Source: Aurelia coerulea (Eukaryota > Cnidaria > Scyphozoa > Semaeostomeae > Ulmaridae). From it: a DNA stretch of 64,000 bases. Location of the stretch: assembly GCA_039566865.1 (NCBI GenBank), contig CM076955.1:19451501-19515500 (forward strand), given 5' to 3'. How positions within the stretch are numbered: the first letter of the stretch is position 1; each line of letters opens with the position of its first letter. Both the position numbers and the translations under genes were made by a program. Below, in pieces: positions 44,254 through 54,435 of the stretch. The notes beneath the pieces were generated by a model. It was not told the DNA's origin, ran no database searches, and saw only the letters and a list, made by a program, of their open reading frames with translations.

Positions 44254-44692
44254 CAGGACCGTCGAGAGGGGGGGTTGGAGGGGGTAAAAGGTCCGGGGCC
44301 CGGGCCTCGAAGGGGCCCGTAAAAATATCGTTCGACAAAAATTAGTTATTGCTGTAAAATATCTTTACAGCAACCTTTATGGCCATCTACCTGCCTAACA
44401 TAGACATAAGTAAATAGTTTTAATATTTTTGTGTCCGTGCTCTCAAAGTCACCTCGTAAAAGCGAATCTCTTCACTGTTTACCGTAAATACCGCGTCCTT
44501 AATAACTTTTTCATGGAAAATCTAATCAATTTTTCTAAACTAGTTTTCTTAAAAAGGGCCTTTCCCTCATTCTCCGAGAGTCTGGAGGGCGTGGTCCCGG
44601 AGAATTTTCTTGGGGGCTTCGCCCCCGAACCCCCCTTTGAGGCCCGATCCTAAGAATCGCTCCAGGGCCCGAGCTGGCTCTCGACGGCCCTG
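44254..44692. mobile_element. hAT-like TIR element
   Basis: The left end CAGGACCGTCGAGAGGG and the right end (GGCTCTCGACGGCCCTG) are inverted. GGGCCCGGGCCTCGAAGGGG and GAGGCCCGATCC ... GGGCCCGAGC form inner GC-rich arms. An 8-bp duplication is not intact (AAATTATA against ACTATAAA). Non-coding. Confidence 0.65.
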
Positions 44693-45319
44693 ACTATAAA
44701 TCGGTGGGAACCGGCACACCCAGAGGTTCTAACGGGTGAATCAATAAAAACAACCCCGGTTTAACAGGCTACTACTCCCTAAATCTATAAGCAATGACAT
44801 TTTGCAATATCTGATTGAATAGCGAACATGTTCAATTATTTTTAGAATTTTTCCCGGCTGAAATCGGTCACTCCGTTCAGATTTTATGACTTTACAAAGG
44901 ATTTCCCGGAGGAAGTCCTTGCTAAAATCACGAGCAACTATTCCTCATATTGTCACTACAGCAATGACTTGAAAACGCTTTATCTCGTGCTAGTGTCTTC
45001 GGAGGATGAAAACATCTTTCCCCTTGTAAACTCATTCAGGTATTCAGGGGAAGGAAATTTTGCCCGCCGTTTTCACTAGTTTTGCACGTTTTTGAAAGGG
45101 GTTTTCTGCAAAACTGTCCCATATCAACGGGGAGGAATGACCCATTGAAGGGCCATTGAAGGAGGGTAAATTACTCAATGTACAGTCTAGTAATTGAACA
45201 TACTGGCAATGAAACAAGACAGTCTGCAATGTTTTTGCTTTGATATTAAGGGAGCAGTATTTTTTCAAAGGAAATTGTTTTTATTGACTCACCCAGTACC
45301 TTTGATAAAAACAACAGGG
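44693..45319. other. Intronic spacer
   Basis: The region around 44885-45110 (TCCCGGAGGAAGTCC, ACAGCAATGACTTGAAAACG, TCGGAGGATGA) distantly resembles the repeat unit of 62894-63598. No gene. Confidence 0.35.
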
Positions 45320-45327
45320 ATGTGTCT

Positions 45328-45526
45328 CAGGGTGGCACCAGGGGAGGGCGGGGGCTACAGCCCCCTGTCAGAAGCATCTAGCCCCCTGTTGGAGCAAATT
45401 TGGTGTTATTGTCGGAGGAAATTTGGCAAAAAGATATACAGTATGAAACCTGCATTTTTTAGCCATTTCATACCCCCTGTCAGAAGCTCCAGCCCCTCTG
45501 TCGGAAGATTTCTGGCGCCACCCCTG
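45328..45526. mobile_element. 199-bp hAT-type micro-element, 8-bp TSD
   Basis: CAGGGTGGCACCAG and CTGGCGCCACCCCTG are inverted ends, flanked by ATGTGTCT (45320-45327) and ATGTGCCT (45527-45534), 8 bp with one mismatch. The motif AGCCCCCTGTCAGAAGC or a variant occurs four times, two near each end, all plus strand. Non-coding. Confidence 0.85.
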
Positions 45527-45882
45527 ATGTGCCTGCCAGAAAACAATGTTACAACCCTGTCCTGAAATAAATATTTGAAAACATGATACCTGTCCTGGAA
45601 AATAGCAGTTTCTTTTGCAAGTCATTTTAATTTTTTCACATCAAATTGAACCTGTCCTGGAAAAAGTAGCTTTGATGGACATATCTGTGCCAGAATAAAG
45701 ACACAAAAGGTATCATCCTGCTGTGGAATTTTCAGCTGAAAATGGGACCCTATTGGCATGGATGCTCAATGTATCAAATAGATCCCAGAGCTGGTACATC
45801 TGAGAAATACAGGATCAGAGAAATGTAGTAAACTGTAAGAACCGTCTGGGACATAAGGGTACATTTACAGAAACAAACATAC

Positions 45883-46171
45883 CTGCAGCAGGAGTCCGAA
45901 CTCCACTTTGAGAATTCACCGCCGTTCTTGAAAAACTGCCAGTGATTGGATAAGCTGATACAAATGAACTTAGAATGTTTGCCAGTCCAAGAGCAATCAG
46001 TTCTTGTGTAGCAATAATCTTATATCTGTTGACTCGACTGAAAGCTTTGCCGATGGCAATTGCTTCCATGAAGGAAATCAGAGGGACAATGATGAGACCT
46101 GAACCAAAAGTTTCAAGCATGTCCTTTGCAGACACTGTGTCATTACCAGTTTTGATTGAGAAATACGGGGC
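45883..46171 (-). CDS. SLC26A11: SLC26A11-like transporter, exon 2
   Basis: 289 bp, phase 0 start and phase 1 end. The acceptor CTTCTCTTCCAG precedes GCC CCG TAT (APYFSIKTGND..). The exon encodes the conserved SLC26 core ETFGSGLIIVPLISFMEAIA, IGKAFSR, QELIALGLANILSSFVSAYP and TGSFSRTAVNSQSGVRTPAA, ending at the donor G|GTATGT. The NxxxxS-RTAVNxQSG-xx-TP signature is specific to the sulfate-permease family and contributes to the anion site. Confidence 0.9.
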
Positions 46172-46577
46172 CTGGAAGAGAAGAAAGTTAAAAGATTACA
46201 AATACATTTGGCCCCTTGACAGATGAAAAAACTTGTTCAGTAATGCCAGGTGATGAAATGAAAACTTCTTGGATGAGGAGAACTATAGATACAAAAAAAT
46301 TTTATAATGACTGAAAAATGGGCTTGTATTTATACAGTCTGCATTTAGTTTGCAGTAGATTTGTAAGTTTGTGCAAAATCCTGTGCGACTTTGTTTCAGG
46401 TAAAAAATATTTAAGAAGTTTGCAACTTATTTGTAAAGAGTTTGAATTTTGCACTAAACCATTTTGCAATAAACTGACAGCAAAGTTTGTGCAAATCATA
46501 TTTTTACCAAGGGTAGTCAAACAGCTTCAATTGTAGAGCTCCATTGTACAAGCGTTTTGGCACAGAAATTACCTTAC
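46172..46577 (-). other. Intron 1 of the SLC26A11-like gene
   Basis: 406 bp between the donor GAG|GTAAGG and the acceptor TTCCAG|GCC. AT-rich, nothing else recognised; frames on both strands are shadows. Confidence 0.75.
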
Positions 46578-47462
46578 CTCAAAAGGTGGAAGACCAAAAT
46601 CAATATCTTCTGACAACGTCAATATATTTCTATCATGCTTCTTGACAAGTATATATCCAATAATTATTGAAATAAAGACAACAACAGCATTCTTGGCAGT
46701 GGCAAGGAACCAAAGAATTTTTGAAACCACAATTTTGATCACTGACATTCCCTCAGTTGGAGGATCTCGGACCCAGCTGACTTTTGACAAAAACTTCAAT
46801 AAGATCAACAGAATCATGCAACAGATACCAAATATTATGTCCCAAGGATTCACGTCTTTGATTTTCTTTCCCGTTGTTATTATACTTTCTATGAAATCTC
46901 TTGGAATGTCATGAAGGCCTAAAATGTCTTTCAGTTGGCTCATCGCTATGACTATTGCAGCTGCTGATGTGAAAGCACTAATCACCGGTATTGAAATAAG
47001 TTTAACCAGAAACCCAAGCCTAAATAAACCCATGGCAAATAAAATGACACCAATGTAAAATGTAAATGCAACTGTGTAAACTGGGTTTTCTGGTTTCCCA
47101 TAGATGTTCACCATGAGAGACAGAATAGCAGTTGGGCCAAGAGTGAGGTCTTTTGATGTTCCAAAAAAGCAGTACACAAAACATCCCATAAAACTGGAAT
47201 AAAGTCCATATTGATTCTGCAATCCTGCCAATGATGCATATGCTAGCGCCTGTGGTACTACCATTAATCCAACTGTAACACCAGCAATGAAATCTGCAAT
47301 CAAATGGCCAAGTCTGTATTTTGGTAGCCATTCTGTAATTGGCATGTACTTGTTTAAAAATGGAATAATCTTTTTCTTGTAACACGTTTTATCTTCCATA
47401 TCTGAATTAACACTTTTTCTCATTTTGTCATCTTGAAGCAGTAGCTGACTCCTGCTCGTCAT
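46578..47462 (-). CDS. SLC26A11: SLC26A11-like transporter, exon 1 (start)
   Basis: 885 bp, 295 codons from ATG at 47462. A short cytoplasmic N-terminus precedes LPKYRLGHLIADFIAGVTVG (47-66), the sulfate-permease signature (QNQYGLYSSFMGCFVYCFFG and TSKDLTLGPTAILSLM, about 82-117), several further membrane segments and SISIIIGYIL-like helix near 265-275. It ends phase 0 at GAG|GTAAGG. SLC26A11 proteins move sulfate or chloride in exchange for protons or other anions at the plasma or lysosomal membrane; the substrate here is not shown by sequence. Assembled with exons 2 and 3 the protein is intact. Confidence 0.9.
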
Positions 47463-47976
47463 AATTCATGCAACTTTGTCTTTATTCTTTGATTGAGTCT
47501 GAAAATGTTTTTGAATTTTCTTCCACGGGCATTTGATAATCGTCAGGTCTTCAGTTCGTCTGTCTGGAAGCATGTGAAATGTCTTGCAGTTTGGTGGACT
47601 ACTAGCTAGTAGTGGTCAGCATGTAGTGGTCATCTATCAATATCTTTTAGGTAGGCCTATGTATGGATGGCCTAAAAAATGGGCCTAATGTTTTGGTTTC
47701 CACAACAACTTCTTCCAACAAAGCCAAACCAGCTCAAGTTCCATCACATCAGTCTCTGCAAATCAGCCAAGTCTTTTCTCTTGTGTATTAACATGCTCTT
47801 TCTTTATGGGACTTTCTGTTGTTATTTCGCAATTAATTTCCTGGTAACACTTTCGATAGGCTGCCTTCTCGCGTGACATTTCAATGAAGTCATGTGAACG
47901 AATTACCACCTTAAATCACAGGGAACCATGGATGATATTGCCTGATTGGATGGCCAGGTATGAAAAATCTCAGAGG
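47463..47976. other. 5' flank of the SLC26A11-like gene
   Basis: Likely promoter and 5' UTR region; TAGTAGTGGTCAGCATGTAG repeats are weak. No motif assigned. The next feature upstream is transposon B. Confidence 0.4.
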
Positions 47977-48335
47977 TCAAAGGAGGGGTACTTCGGGGTT
48001 TGCGGTATTGCGGTATCGGGGGTAAATTTTGTGCGGTATTGCGGTAATGACGGGGAAAACTTGCGGTATTGCGGTATCGAGCTTTCACAGCGCGGTATGC
48101 GGTATTGTACGAACATTAACATCCAAACTTTATGTAATGCCATTTTCCTGTTGAAGAACAAAGCATCTTCGAGACGAATTGACAGAGGAAAGAAAAATGA
48201 AGGAGAGGGAGGTCCCTTATCCCTCTCTCCTTGTGCCTGCTCCACCTGCTCAACCTTGAAAAGGTACCTGCGGAGGAGAGCACGCAACATTTTTATCTGA
48301 AGAAAAAGAATCAAAATATTTGCACGAATCAAAAC

Positions 48336-49245
48336 TTTAGATGTGGGAAAATCACCCCTATTTTCAAATCAGGCAATCCGGCAATGTTGGACAACTATGC
48401 GCCTTTCACGGTAATTCCTGCTCTATCAGATCTAAGTTATCTGATCATTTATAATCAACTGTCCCAGTACCTTGAATCGAATGGCCACATCAGTTTCGGT
48501 TTAGACAAGGGAGATCTACGCAACATGCAGGTACCTTACTGTCAGAAAAGGTTAGACAGAGCGTTGGAAAAGGGCTACTTTGTGGTGCTGTCTATATTGA
48601 CCTCCGTAAAGCCTTCGACACAGTACGTGTCATGTAACCTTGCTGGAAAAATTACCAAGTTATGGCATAGATGATGTGGAATCATTACAATGGATAGATG
48701 ATTATCTCTTTAATAGGAAACAATAAGAAATCTTTGATAACACCAGCTCATGCGAAGAAACGTTACATGTGGTGTACCACAAGGATCCGTCATGGGGTCC
48801 CTTCTCTTTGGGCTGATAATTAACGACATCCATATTCCGCTCACTGATGCTGGCATTATATTATATGCCAACGATACTGTTTATATTGTGCAAGAAAGAA
48901 CTAAAATGAAATAGAATATTTACTTAAACAGTGAACTGCAGAAAGTTGCAGACTGGCTTGATGAAAATAACCTGTTCATTAACTTGAAAAAAGGTAAAAC
49001 TGAATTTGTGCTATATGGATCACATCAAAAGTTGTCCAAATAGCCAAACGTGGACATCAAAATCTACAATCAAACTATTCATGAGACAAAATCATCCAAG
49101 TACCGTGGTGTAGATTTGGATAACCATATGAACCTATATCGACATTTGGAAAATGTGTACAAAAATGCGTCAGCCAGAGTAAACTTTTTATCTCGTATTC
49201 GCCTTTATGTAGCAGAATCGATATTCAAAACAATGATATGTTCTA
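48336..49245 (+). pseudogene. LINE reverse transcriptase remnant
   Basis: Broken plus-strand frames spell RT landmarks in order: KITPIFKSGNPAMLDNYAPF (finger), YNQLSQYLESNGHISFG, a shifted -DLRKAFDTV- block, GVPQGSVMGSLLFGLIINDI, YANDTVYIVQ (the catalytic Y-[A]-DD has become AND), LQKVADWLDENNLFINLKKG and KYRGVDLDNHMNL. There are several frameshifts and at least two stops. L2/CR1-like. It lies inside transposon B, directly abutted by the element at 49246. Confidence 0.85.
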
Positions 49246-49825
49246 CCGTGTGACCCAGAAAAAAGCTCCCACTTTTGAAAATTCATAGGATCAAGAGTAC
49301 TGGATGGGTTGGAATGAATCAATATTTGCTTGACAGCCAAAAGATCGAAGTATTTTTGTGATTTTTCTCGCCTTGTTACAAGCATTGGAAAAATGGTAAT
49401 TTCAAATTTAGAAAAAACTTGTGGTTGCAAAATGACTGAAAAAGGCCTGAAATACGTGATCAAATTATAAAGGACTACAACATAGAAAAAGCAATTTCTC
49501 ATGGGTGAGAGATATCGTCTGCACATTTAACTAATGTATTATTGCTCTTGACAGAGGTGAAGCGCTCGTGTGTATTGTTCTGGATTAGGAGAGTTCCAAC
49601 GATTTGATCAAGTGTTTTAGGCCCCTTTTCAGTCATTTTGAAAACATGAAACTTTTGTAAAGTTGAATTCACCTATATTTTTGCAGTGCTCGTAAGAAGA
49701 CGAGCAAAATCACAAAAATACTTTGATCTTTTGGCTTTTAATTAGAACTTGAATTATTCAAATCCATGAAAAACTTGTTGTGCTACGAATCTTCGAGAGT
49801 GGGAACTTTTTTCTGGCTCACCCGG
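49246..49825. mobile_element. Palindromic TA-flanked element next to the LINE
   Basis: CCGTGTGACCCAGAAAAAAG and (inverted) CTTTTTTCTGGCTCACCCGG form the ends, with TA on both sides (49244-49245, 49826-49827). Arms of ~230 bp include GATCGAAGTATTTTTGTGAT against ATCACAAAAATACTTTGATC. Non-coding; the minus frame at 49188-49526 is a shadow. Confidence 0.82.
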
Positions 49826-50120
49826 TATATATTCATAATTTCTGCCGTCAATGCAGTTTTACTGAAAGCACATCACGTCAAATTTTGTCTGTAAAACATC
49901 TAACTACGATTTGATAGACGAAACTACAAATTTGATGAAGGAAGGTGGATTTAGGTCGGAATCAAACTGCTACAGATCGGTATACTGTATTAAGAGCGCT
50001 GTTTTTAATTTTCTAGCGTTTGCGGTATTTTGCTATTTTTTGGTGCGGTATTGCGGTATTTGGTGTCTTTTTCGTGCGGTATTGCGGTATCGGGACCCCC
50101 CCGAAGTACCCCTCTCAAAG

Positions 50121-51790
50121 ATGTCGGAACTCAAACTTTTTTACTTGACCCCCTCCCCCCATATGCTCTCCCAAAAAAGATTGAGCTTCAGTTTTGTTTA
50201 CATCTGAATAAGAAACTTCAGCACTTCAAAAAATGTCCTCTTTTTCAATGGCAATCCATTGCTTACGTTTGCGCATTTATTTTATTTTTTGCTTTATTAT
50301 AAAGTCGGGTTTTTCACTATCCTCGTGAAAATTTTACAAACAATTTCATACCTTTGAAGTAGTAATACAATACAAGAAACAAGTGAAAATAAAGTGAAAA
50401 TATGCTATATGCTATGGATTGCCTTGAATGATTGAATAAAAAGAAAGTTTCTTTATAAAAATTCTTCACGTGAATGTGACGTGAATATCTTATTGTTTAT
50501 ATTTATGCAATAAACATCGCTGATCATCATGGTGTATTTAATTTCTGAATTTGGACTTTTGATTCTTCAGAAAATTGGGTTGAACAGCCCCAATTTGTTT
50601 TGAAAAGTGGCGGCAATTTTGCGCGGTCAGACCGTTGGGTACCAGGCCCCTGTGACGTAAAGTCATTGGGTAAAGACAACACCGTACAATGTTTGACACA
50701 TGAAACAATAATGAAACGCTGGATAACGTTTTACTCCTGGTTTCTTGAATACTTCAAGAACTAAATTGACAATAATTTACAGACGTGTTTTTCTATCGTC
50801 AAGGTGGTGAAAAGGCCATTTAAAAAGTTGTAAAAACGGCACAAAAAAGCACATCTCTCAGCAACCTATATGAGAATTATCCGACACACAGCCAGCCCAA
50901 GGGTTTGTGATAAAAATTAATATTTGGTGTTGCAAAAATGTTAGACATTTGTTGCTTTATAAAAGAAACAATTTTGGTACTCCATGGGACAAAACCGAAG
51001 GCCATTCAACGGCGAACGAAGATTGACTGCGCTTATGAATTGCTTATGATATTGATACTCTTAGGAGGTTCTTGCTTCCACACTCACTTCTATCTCTACC
51101 AGACTTGTCTTTGGTTTAGGCTGATAGCATCAGCAACAAAATTAAAACTTACCAGAAGCAACGTGTTGTTCTCAAGTATTTATTAGTAGCTTTGCTCCTC
51201 ATAAAACGTTGACGAATACGAAACAGCTTTACTGCTGTACGGAGCAAAGCATGCGAAGCCTAAACCTGTAAACTCTCCATCGCAGGCTAGTTGAAATGCA
51301 CTCTCCAAATTTGCAAATTTGGGCACACAACATCATGTTGAATTCTCTTTCTTTCCCTTCCTTCCTTCAACCAAGATCCTATAACCAAGATCCTTACGTT
51401 ATCTCGCTACAGCCTGGGAATTTGAGGCACTCTCTGAAACCATATTGAAACAAAATTGAGGAGTCCCTTCTGTTCCTTCTTCGAATGCTACGATGTGTCT
51501 GTTTATGATATCATATCATAAATCATATCACGAGGAACCACACATGGAAGTATTTGTGATAAAAGGTTAAAATTTGCCATTGTATTATATTGACTACTAT
51601 TCAATTTTGTTAACAAAGTAGCCTGCACTTTTCCAAAACTTTTTTCAATCAAAACAATAGAAAGACTGCGCGGAGGCTATTAACAAGCAGCTATTCTTAC
51701 AAATTTTTCACCGATCAAATATCTCCGACTTTTTTTAGGAGAGCATTGGACTTGCTCGAAGTCTCGCTCTTGATCAATAAATACGAGAGG
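50121..51790. other. Intergenic between transposon B and the KDEL receptor
   Basis: 50330-50470 has phrases of the TAAGAAACT-rich repeat (AATACAAGAAACAAGTGAAAA, AAGTTTCTTTATAAAA). GCGGTCAGACCGTTGGGTAC at 50619 matches a box at 23910. No gene supported. Confidence 0.4.
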
Positions 51791-51912
51791 GGAAAGGAGG
51801 AAAAGGGCGAGGACACGGGGAAAGAAAGGAAGAAAGAAAGAAAGGGAATCGTTCCCCTTTCTCTTCCCTTTCTTTCTTCCTTTCCTCGTGTCCTCCCCCC
51901 TTTCCTCCTTGT
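51791..51912. repeat. Purine/pyrimidine mirror hairpin
   Basis: A ~55-bp almost pure purine run (GGAAAGGAGGAAAAGGGCGA, GGACACGGGGAAAGAAAGGA, AGAAAGAAAG) is followed by its pyrimidine complement (CTTTCTTTCTTCCTTTCC, TCGTGTCCTCCCCCCTTTCC). Could form a hairpin or triplex about 660 bp upstream of the KDEL receptor start. Confidence 0.8.
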
Positions 51913-52574
51913 CCAGGAGATAAAAGCGTCGGAGTTGAGAATCAATGTCGGAGAAACTTGGTCCGACATCTCAGAGTTTTTTGCATTGCTCAGGGACATC
52001 AATTTTCGACATTTTCAATACTTTTCTTTTTTTCGATGAGCAGTGAATAAGAACCTATCGCATGATAGAGAGGATTGGTGGAAATCTTCAAAACGTACAA
52101 TTTAGCGATAAACTATTAGAACTGAAGGGGAAGCGGAAGAGGTTATTCTTTCATTCTTTGATCTTTACGATCAAACAACGATCTCTACCGCAGAGGGCGA
52201 CGGCGACCTCATCCCTGGGCATGACAAAAGGCCCTGGGGACGAGGTAGTCTACCGTTTCCTGAACTTGCATTCTTTTGGGAACAAGCATTTTTCTCTGTG
52301 AAGTCTACCGTTTGCAGATGCAAAAAAACAAATAAGTTATCAGGCAGGGCGAAAAGAGGGGTCAGGGCGCAAGAACGCAACAGTTTCAAATCCAGAATTT
52401 TCACGAAAAATTGTGCACGTGTTGCTTACTGGCCTCGATCCGGTGTTGAGCCGTGCGCATGCGGGTTTGCCGACGTGGCGAACGGATAGCTCTTTGCAGG
52501 AACAGTGGCTGTTTCATTGTGAGCTGGAAAAATAAAGTGCAATAATTTTATGATTCTGCTCTTCAACTCAAGCC
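51913..52574 (+). promoter_or_regulatory. Upstream region of the KDEL receptor
   Basis: Relatively GC-rich around 52420-52500 (CGATCCGGTGTTGAGCCGTG, CGCATGCGGGTTTGCCGACG), unlike the AT-rich surroundings, consistent with a promoter or 5' UTR. Includes a palindromic repeat piece at 52187-52246. Confidence 0.45.
52472..52479 (+). promoter_or_regulatory. Candidate unfolded-protein-response element (GACGTGGC)
   Basis: GACGTGGC lies ~100 bp before the KDEL receptor ATG and contains the XBP1/ATF6-type core ACGTGG. KDEL receptor genes are known unfolded-protein-response targets in animals. A single 7-8-bp match is weak. Confidence 0.35.
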
Positions 52575-52665
52575 ATGAATGTTTTCAGACTAACGGGGGA
52601 TCTTTCCCACGTCCTAGCCATCCTTTTGCTGCTCTGGAAGATATGGAAGTCAAGGTCATGCGCGG
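52575..52665 (+). CDS. KDELR: KDEL receptor (ER lumen protein-retaining receptor), exon 1
   Basis: Starts ATG AAT GTT ([20 protein letters not shown]) and ends GCG G|GTAAG (phase 1). It encodes the first transmembrane helix with ligand-pocket residues Arg5 and His12. The four exons total 639 bp and give 212 residues, the same length as vertebrate KDEL receptors. The product retrieves KDEL/HDEL-tailed chaperones from the Golgi to the ER by pH-dependent binding and COPI transport. Confidence 0.93.
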
Positions 52666-52937
52666 GTAAGAAAGAATTTACCGGGCACAACTTTATTTAG
52701 GCCTGTTCGATTTTGGCCTGGGGCCTTTGTTGTTTAGTACAAGTTGATGGCGCTTTTTCAGGTACTTGAAAGCAACTGCACTTCAATGAATAGGGTAAAA
52801 TTAAAAAGTATGTATATGAAGTAACTGAGCATATTCAAACAGGACCCAAATGTATTTCTTTGCAAGTAAGAAGAAAGAGTTTGGCGGAAGGAAGTATTGG
52901 TCCTAAAACTTTCCAGGCAAATTACCCCCAGATACAA

Positions 52938-53060
52938 TAGGACTCCCAAAGGCGTATTTTAATCTTAATTTCAAGTGCTTGTCTAGAATCGCAGGTTCCG
53001 AAATAATTCTTTGTCTTAATCACTTTGATGTTTTTATTCTTTTGAGGGGTTTTTCGATCT
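52938..53060. repeat. Intronic repeat, copy 1 (partner at 54506-54620)
   Basis: GACTCCCAAAGGCGTA, AA(T/G)TGCTTGTCTA, GCAGGTTCC(G/A)AAATA and TTCTTTG(T)TTTAATCA recur in order at 54506-54620 in the same intron of the KDEL receptor. Confidence 0.65.
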
Positions 53061-53569
53061 AATTAGATCTTAAACTTATTGTTAGGAGAAGTTGTCAAAT
53101 CAGTCAAATCACAGTCAGAACCCAACCAATTTCATGTATGACAAAGGAACAACAATAGAACCATTCTTCTTAAAACAATAGCCAGGTGCGCGTCTTCCGT
53201 GCGCACTTTGCAAACTCACTAACTGAGCAGAAATATGACTCGGAGTTGGTTGTGCTTTTTACTTGATTTTCAAAACAGTCAACTGGAGCACTTAATGAAA
53301 AGTATGGCACTTCTACACCCAAGATGTTGCCAATAGTTGCCCATTTGTAAACAATTTTCAATCCAGGCCAAGATTTTGGTGAAAATGACATTTACTTTCT
53401 AGATGCTAAACCTTAACAAAGCCCAAAACTTTGTTGGAACGTTCTCACAAATGTTGTTGAAAAACATGTTTTTATTCCATTTTTGGAAGCAACTTGCTAG
53501 AAATGCATTTTGTTCATTTAAGATGCTACATACAGTATTTCCTGCATGTTTTTTTCTAAGAAACTTGGA

Positions 53570-53965
53570 TCAGCACTTAGTACTAAAAGTTTCTTAATTT
53601 TGCATGAAAATTCCGGTGTTTTAGTAGTAAAAGTTTCTTAATCAGTTTCTTATTTTTTGGGCCTAAAATTGCGGTATTGTTCTAAGTTGAGCCTTCTTCT
53701 CGAGAAAGGGCTTCCATTTTGCATTGACATTGTCATCAAGAAGAAGCCATGCACATCAAGGCAAAAATTTACCAATTTTGCAGTTAAAAGTCAAGAAAAG
53801 ACGAATATACCTTTGTTAGAAAGACATAGAATAAGAGAGACACAAAGAAATAAAGTTTTAGAGTTTCTTAACTGTTCTTGAGCGTAGTACTAGAGTTTCT
53901 TAGTTTTTTGATCATCGTAGTACTAGTTTCTTATACACCAGTTTCTTATAAAAAAAAACATGTAT
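53570..53965. repeat. TAAGAAACT-rich repeat, inverted copy in KDELR intron 1
   Basis: AGTTTCTTAA occurs many times (53588, 53632, 53650, 53866, 53893, 53928, 53942), ending in CAGTTTCTTATAAAAAAAAA. This is the same end as in 36010-36365. Non-coding. Confidence 0.6.
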
Positions 53966-54289
53966 TGGTCTGTAAGCTCTTTTTGCACCCTGATACGTCC
54001 TGTTGACTGGTATGGTGTATCCTGTAGACGTTATAAATGATGCACCCACCCAGGTGATCATAATCCAATGAATATTTGCTAGCACTCTTTTAAAGGGCTA
54101 ACAATTTCCAGGGCCCCCTATATGAAACAGTCATCTAAAAAAAATTAGTCATTTGATTTGTTAAGTTAAACAAAGATTTACATTGTTTGTGCAGGCTGTT
54201 GCTCATTTGAATAGGGGATGACATGTTGATATTTGAAGGAAACTGGATTGAAGCCTTCTCATAATATACTTGATGAACGTTCACATCGG

Positions 54290-54435
54290 CGTAGGGGGAG
54301 ATAAAATTTGGGGGGTGCCCGATAACAAATCCATTGTTTAAGAAAATTTTGCCCGACTTTAAGGCGGATTTATGCCCGATTATGGTTGATTTTTGCAAAA
54401 TTTTCCGAAATGGGGAGGGGGGCTGCAGCCCCTGT
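54290..54435. repeat. TTGCCCGA-type dispersed element, copy 1
   Basis: GGCGTAGGGGGAGATAAAAT, TTGGGGGGTGCCCGATAAC, CCATTGTTTA, TTTTGCCCGACTTTA and TTATGCCCGATTATGG, then TGGGGAGGGGGGCTGCAGCC. It resembles, inverted, 60118-60268 (TTAGGGGGGCTGCCTGACAT, CCATTGTTTACCATAA, TTGCCCGACTGATGG on the minus strand). Confidence 0.55.

Larger units (their letters stand above)
33593..45882 (-). other. Intron 2 of the SLC26A11-like gene (12.3 kb)
   Basis: Bounded by the donor GCAG|GTATGT at 45883 and the acceptor TTCAAG| before 33592. The join restores a continuous, well-conserved transporter sequence with no missing segment. The intron holds three same-strand GIY-YIG-like genes, SINEs and several transposons. 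Confidence 0.8.
47983..50114. mobile_element. DNA transposon B: GAGG-type TIR, 6-bp duplication
   Basis: Perfect 16-bp ends GAGGGGTACTTCGGGG (47983-47998) and CCCCGAAGTACCCCTC (50099-50114) are flanked by TCAAAG at 47977-47982 and 50115-50120. GCGGTATTGCGGTAT motifs recur near the left end (48001-48110) and right end (50017-50092), all on the plus strand. The body carries a dead LINE (48336-49245) and a palindromic element (49246-49825). No transposase frame seen. Confidence 0.85.

Noticed and set aside
47970..48332. A minus-strand protein over the GCGGTATT repeats
   Set aside because: Its sequence (YRNTA, IPQYR repeats) is a translation of the short DNA motif array of transposon B.
51746..52039. 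A basic/acidic protein over the purine tract
   Set aside because: It is produced by the purine-pyrimidine hairpin and has no other support.
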